The notes under the pieces are model-generated. The model searched no databases and was not told the DNA's origin. It was given only the letters and a program-made list of their open reading frames with translations. Positions 62,566 to 64,000 of a stretch of DNA of 64,000 nucleotides are shown here, piece after piece. This DNA is from Acidovorax sp. sic0104 (GTDB lineage Bacteria; Pseudomonadota; Gammaproteobacteria; Burkholderiales; Burkholderiaceae_C): contig NZ_JAHUWH010000016.1 in assembly GCF_019219095.1 (NCBI RefSeq), positions 62,001-126,000 of the forward strand. Reading direction: 5' to 3'. A program made the translations under genes and the position numbers. Position 1 is the first letter of the stretch, and each line of letters starts with the position of its first letter.

Positions 62566-62617
62566 ACATGTCCAATAATGTGTATGAACTATAGTGGACT
62601 GTCAAATCCAATAAATC
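62566..62617. promoter_or_regulatory. TetR autoregulatory sites
   Basis: Two sites lie within 60 bp upstream of the tetR ATG. Site D (62566-62579) reads TTATTGGACATGT on the minus strand. Site C (62589-62617) reads TTTATTGGATTTGACAGTCC on the minus strand and has TGGA/TCCA symmetry. They share TTATTGGA with the sites upstream of the RND operon 1.8 kb away, suggesting one regulator for both. Confidence 0.6.
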
Positions 62618-62622
62618 TGCTC

Positions 62623-63273
62623 ATGGCCCGACTTATAGCTCCCACCCCCACTCTCAATCCCAAGCCTCAACGCGGGCGGCCACGCGATCCCGAGCGCGTC
62701 CGGCGCATCTTGGCAGCGGCTCAAGCGCACTTCAACGAACATGGCCTGGAGCGTGCAAGCGTAGATGCCATAGCCGCAGACGCCGGTGTTGCCAAGATGA
62801 CCGTTTACAGCAATTTCGGCTCCAAGGAGAGGCTGTTCCAGGCTGTCGTGCGTGACAGGACGGATTCGGTGGTGGCTGGTGTGCCTGGCGGGGCGTTGGA
62901 CCCGGACCAACCGGAGAAGGCACTGCTGGCGATCGGCACCCGGTTTCTCGCACTTGCGCGCGGGGACGACGCCCTGGGCGCGATGCGCTCTGTCTACGGC
63001 GTAGCGGGGGCGCAGCCGGAGGTCTGCCTTGGGTTCTACAAGGACGGCCCTGAGCGTGTGAACGGCGAGCTGGCTGCATATCTGCGCCGTGCCCACTCGG
63101 CAGGCACGCTGAAGGTGCGGGACCCGCTGCAGGCGGCGGACTTGTTCCTGTCGATGTTTCTGGGCTCTGGGCACATTCGCGGGCTACTGAAACTCGATAT
63201 GCCGGATACCCGAGAAAACAAAGCTCTTCTGCGTGAGGCCGTGCGGGTCTTTTTGGCGGCCTACGGCGCTTAG
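62623..63273 (+). CDS. TetR/AcrR-family regulator, probable repressor of the RND operon
   Basis: A 216-residue TetR regulator. After a basic N-terminus (PQRGRPRDPERVRRILAAAQ) the helix-turn-helix is ERASVDAIAADAGVAKMTVY, followed by SNFGSKERLFQAVVRDRTD, as in AcrR/AefR-type repressors. The all-helical ligand domain occupies residues 70-216 (TRFLALARGDDALGAMRSVY, DLFLSMFLGSGHIRGLLKLD). The ATG at 62623 lies just after two candidate operators. It points away from the pump operon with the LysR gene between. The shared operator words make it the most likely local controller of efflux. Confidence 0.9.
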   Translation: MARLIAPTPTLNPKPQRGRPRDPERVRRILAAAQAHFNEHGLERASVDAIAADAGVAKMTVYSNFGSKERLFQAVVRDRTDSVVAGVPGGALDPDQPEKALLAIGTRFLALARGDDALGAMRSVYGVAGAQPEVCLGFYKDGPERVNGELAAYLRRAHSAGTLKVRDPLQAADLFLSMFLGSGHIRGLLKLDMPDTRENKALLREAVRVFLAAYGA

Positions 63274-63507
63274 ACTGCACCATTTGGCCTGAGGTTGCGA
63301 GCAGACGGCGGAGGCAAAGATCTCTGCATGTGTGCGGCCGACCTCGCGATTGGGGGCAGCCTGCTGGTGCTCTCGGTGCACGCTTGGTCATCAATTGGAA
63401 GCACACGGCATTTTGGTCAGCGACTCCCTAGCGCCGGTCGCGGTCCTGCACTCGTTGAACACGAGCTTGGATCTGAAACCAGCAGAGGACAAACGCTTTC
63501 CTCCAAC

Positions 63508-64000
63508 TCAATCAAGTGAGGCGTTGGCCGTTTTGATGAGGCCAGCGAAGCGCACTGATTCGGATTGGATGTACTGGGTGAATTGATCACGGCTTGGGGC
63601 GAATGCTTCGTAGCCGAAAGAGAGAAACTTCTCGCGCACATCGGGCTCGGCCAGAGCCCTTTCGATGTCCCGCTGAATCTTGTCTGCCACGACCTTGGGT
63701 ACCCCCTTGGGCGCGGCGATCGCGGTCCAGCCGCTGACCTCGAAGCCGGCGGGGCCGCCGGCTTCTGCAACGGTGGGGACATCTTTATATGCGGGGAGCC
63801 GGCTGGGGCCGGCCACCGCCAGGAACCTCAGCTTGCCCGCGCGGTACAACGGCCCTGCAGTCGCGCTGCTGCCCAGTGCGTAGGCCAGTTCGCCGGTGGC
63901 CACGCCCGTGTACAACTGGCTGGTTTCCTTGTAGACGATGTGCTGCGTCTCGATACCCGCGACGGTATCAAACAACGCCGAGCCCAAATGCACCGGATTC
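63508..64000 (-). CDS. Bug-family solute-binding protein (partial, C-terminal part)
   Basis: The C-terminal half of a TctC-like periplasmic binding protein running off the right edge. Recognisable family segments are HIVYKETSQLYTGVATGELA (domain-2 start), AGKLRFLAVAGPSRLPAYKD, VPTVAEAGGPAGFEVSGWTA and IAAPKGVPKVVADKIQRDIE, ending FAGLIKTANASLD. The sequence begins NPVHLGSALFDT at the edge with no start codon in view. It converges on the tetR gene. The ligand is unknown. It is not a copy of the other Bug protein in this window (different C-terminus). Confidence 0.9.
   Translation of the reverse strand, partial: NPVHLGSALFDTVAGIETQHIVYKETSQLYTGVATGELAYALGSSATAGPLYRAGKLRFLAVAGPSRLPAYKDVPTVAEAGGPAGFEVSGWTAIAAPKGVPKVVADKIQRDIERALAEPDVREKFLSFGYEAFAPSRDQFTQYIQSESVRFAGLIKTANASLD

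Overview
The window looks like a chromosomal segment of a high-GC betaproteobacterium of the Comamonadaceae (Acidovorax/Comamonas-like). The grounds are the gene order gltA-sdhE-sdhB-sdhA-sdhD-sdhC / GntR / mdh-CoA-ester-lyase-acnB, a cyo oxidase operon ending in SURF1-RegB-RegA, tol-pal genes without tolB/pal, Bug-type periplasmic binding proteins, and the codon usage. The assignment rests on recognising protein families, not on a database search.

Layout. 1-1.2 kb: the start of a cytochrome bd oxidase (cydA, running off the left edge) behind a GbsR/MarR-type regulator with tandem palindromic operators. 1.3-7.1 kb: an acyltransferase, a small LETM1-like membrane protein, rnk, a Bug solute-binding protein, benzoylformate decarboxylase and a divergent LysR regulator. 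7.2-8.4 kb: a radical-SAM protein with a consensus LexA box against its start. 8.4-11.2 kb: a decayed stretch with a frameshifted haloacid-dehalogenase-like pseudogene and an orphan Lrp/AsnC regulator. 11.2-16.9 kb: an EptA/MCR-type phosphoethanolamine transferase, the glutathione-dependent formaldehyde pair (fghA, frmA) and a GlxA-type AraC regulator. 17-28.9 kb: TCA-cycle genes with a GntR/UTRA regulator and a palindromic site in front of mdh. 29-34.8 kb: a DUF3592-ankyrin membrane protein, an SbmA/BacA-like transporter, a LysR regulator and a TauE/SafE permease. 35-44.4 kb: a divergent UvrD-like helicase and the operon cyoABCD-SURF1-regB-regA, a quinol oxidase linked to its likely redox-sensing two-component system. 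44.6-48.8 kb: an MFS transporter and tolA-tolR-tolQ-ybgC.

At about 48.75 kb the conserved backbone ends inside ybgC, whose usual N-terminus is missing. Beyond it come remnants of a Tn554-like tyrosine-recombinase element, a metallophosphoesterase fragment and other mosaic DNA (48.8-50.8 kb). An all-minus-strand accessory cluster follows: SDR, epoxide-hydrolase-like alpha/beta hydrolase, thioredoxin-reductase-like flavoprotein, SAM methyltransferase, then a complete RND efflux operon (outer-membrane factor, adaptor, pump). A LysR gene and a TetR gene follow. The TetR promoter and the efflux promoter share TTTATTGGA-type sites, so the TetR protein is the best candidate regulator of the pump. 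A partial Bug protein closes the window.

The working picture is a respiratory, metabolically versatile soil or water bacterium. The window carries two terminal quinol oxidases, each next to its own regulator, a TCA-cycle block, formaldehyde and aromatic-acid catabolism, and an acquired solvent/xenobiotic efflux and modification island beside recombinase debris. Two families of intergenic repeats or hairpins sit at convergent gene ends.
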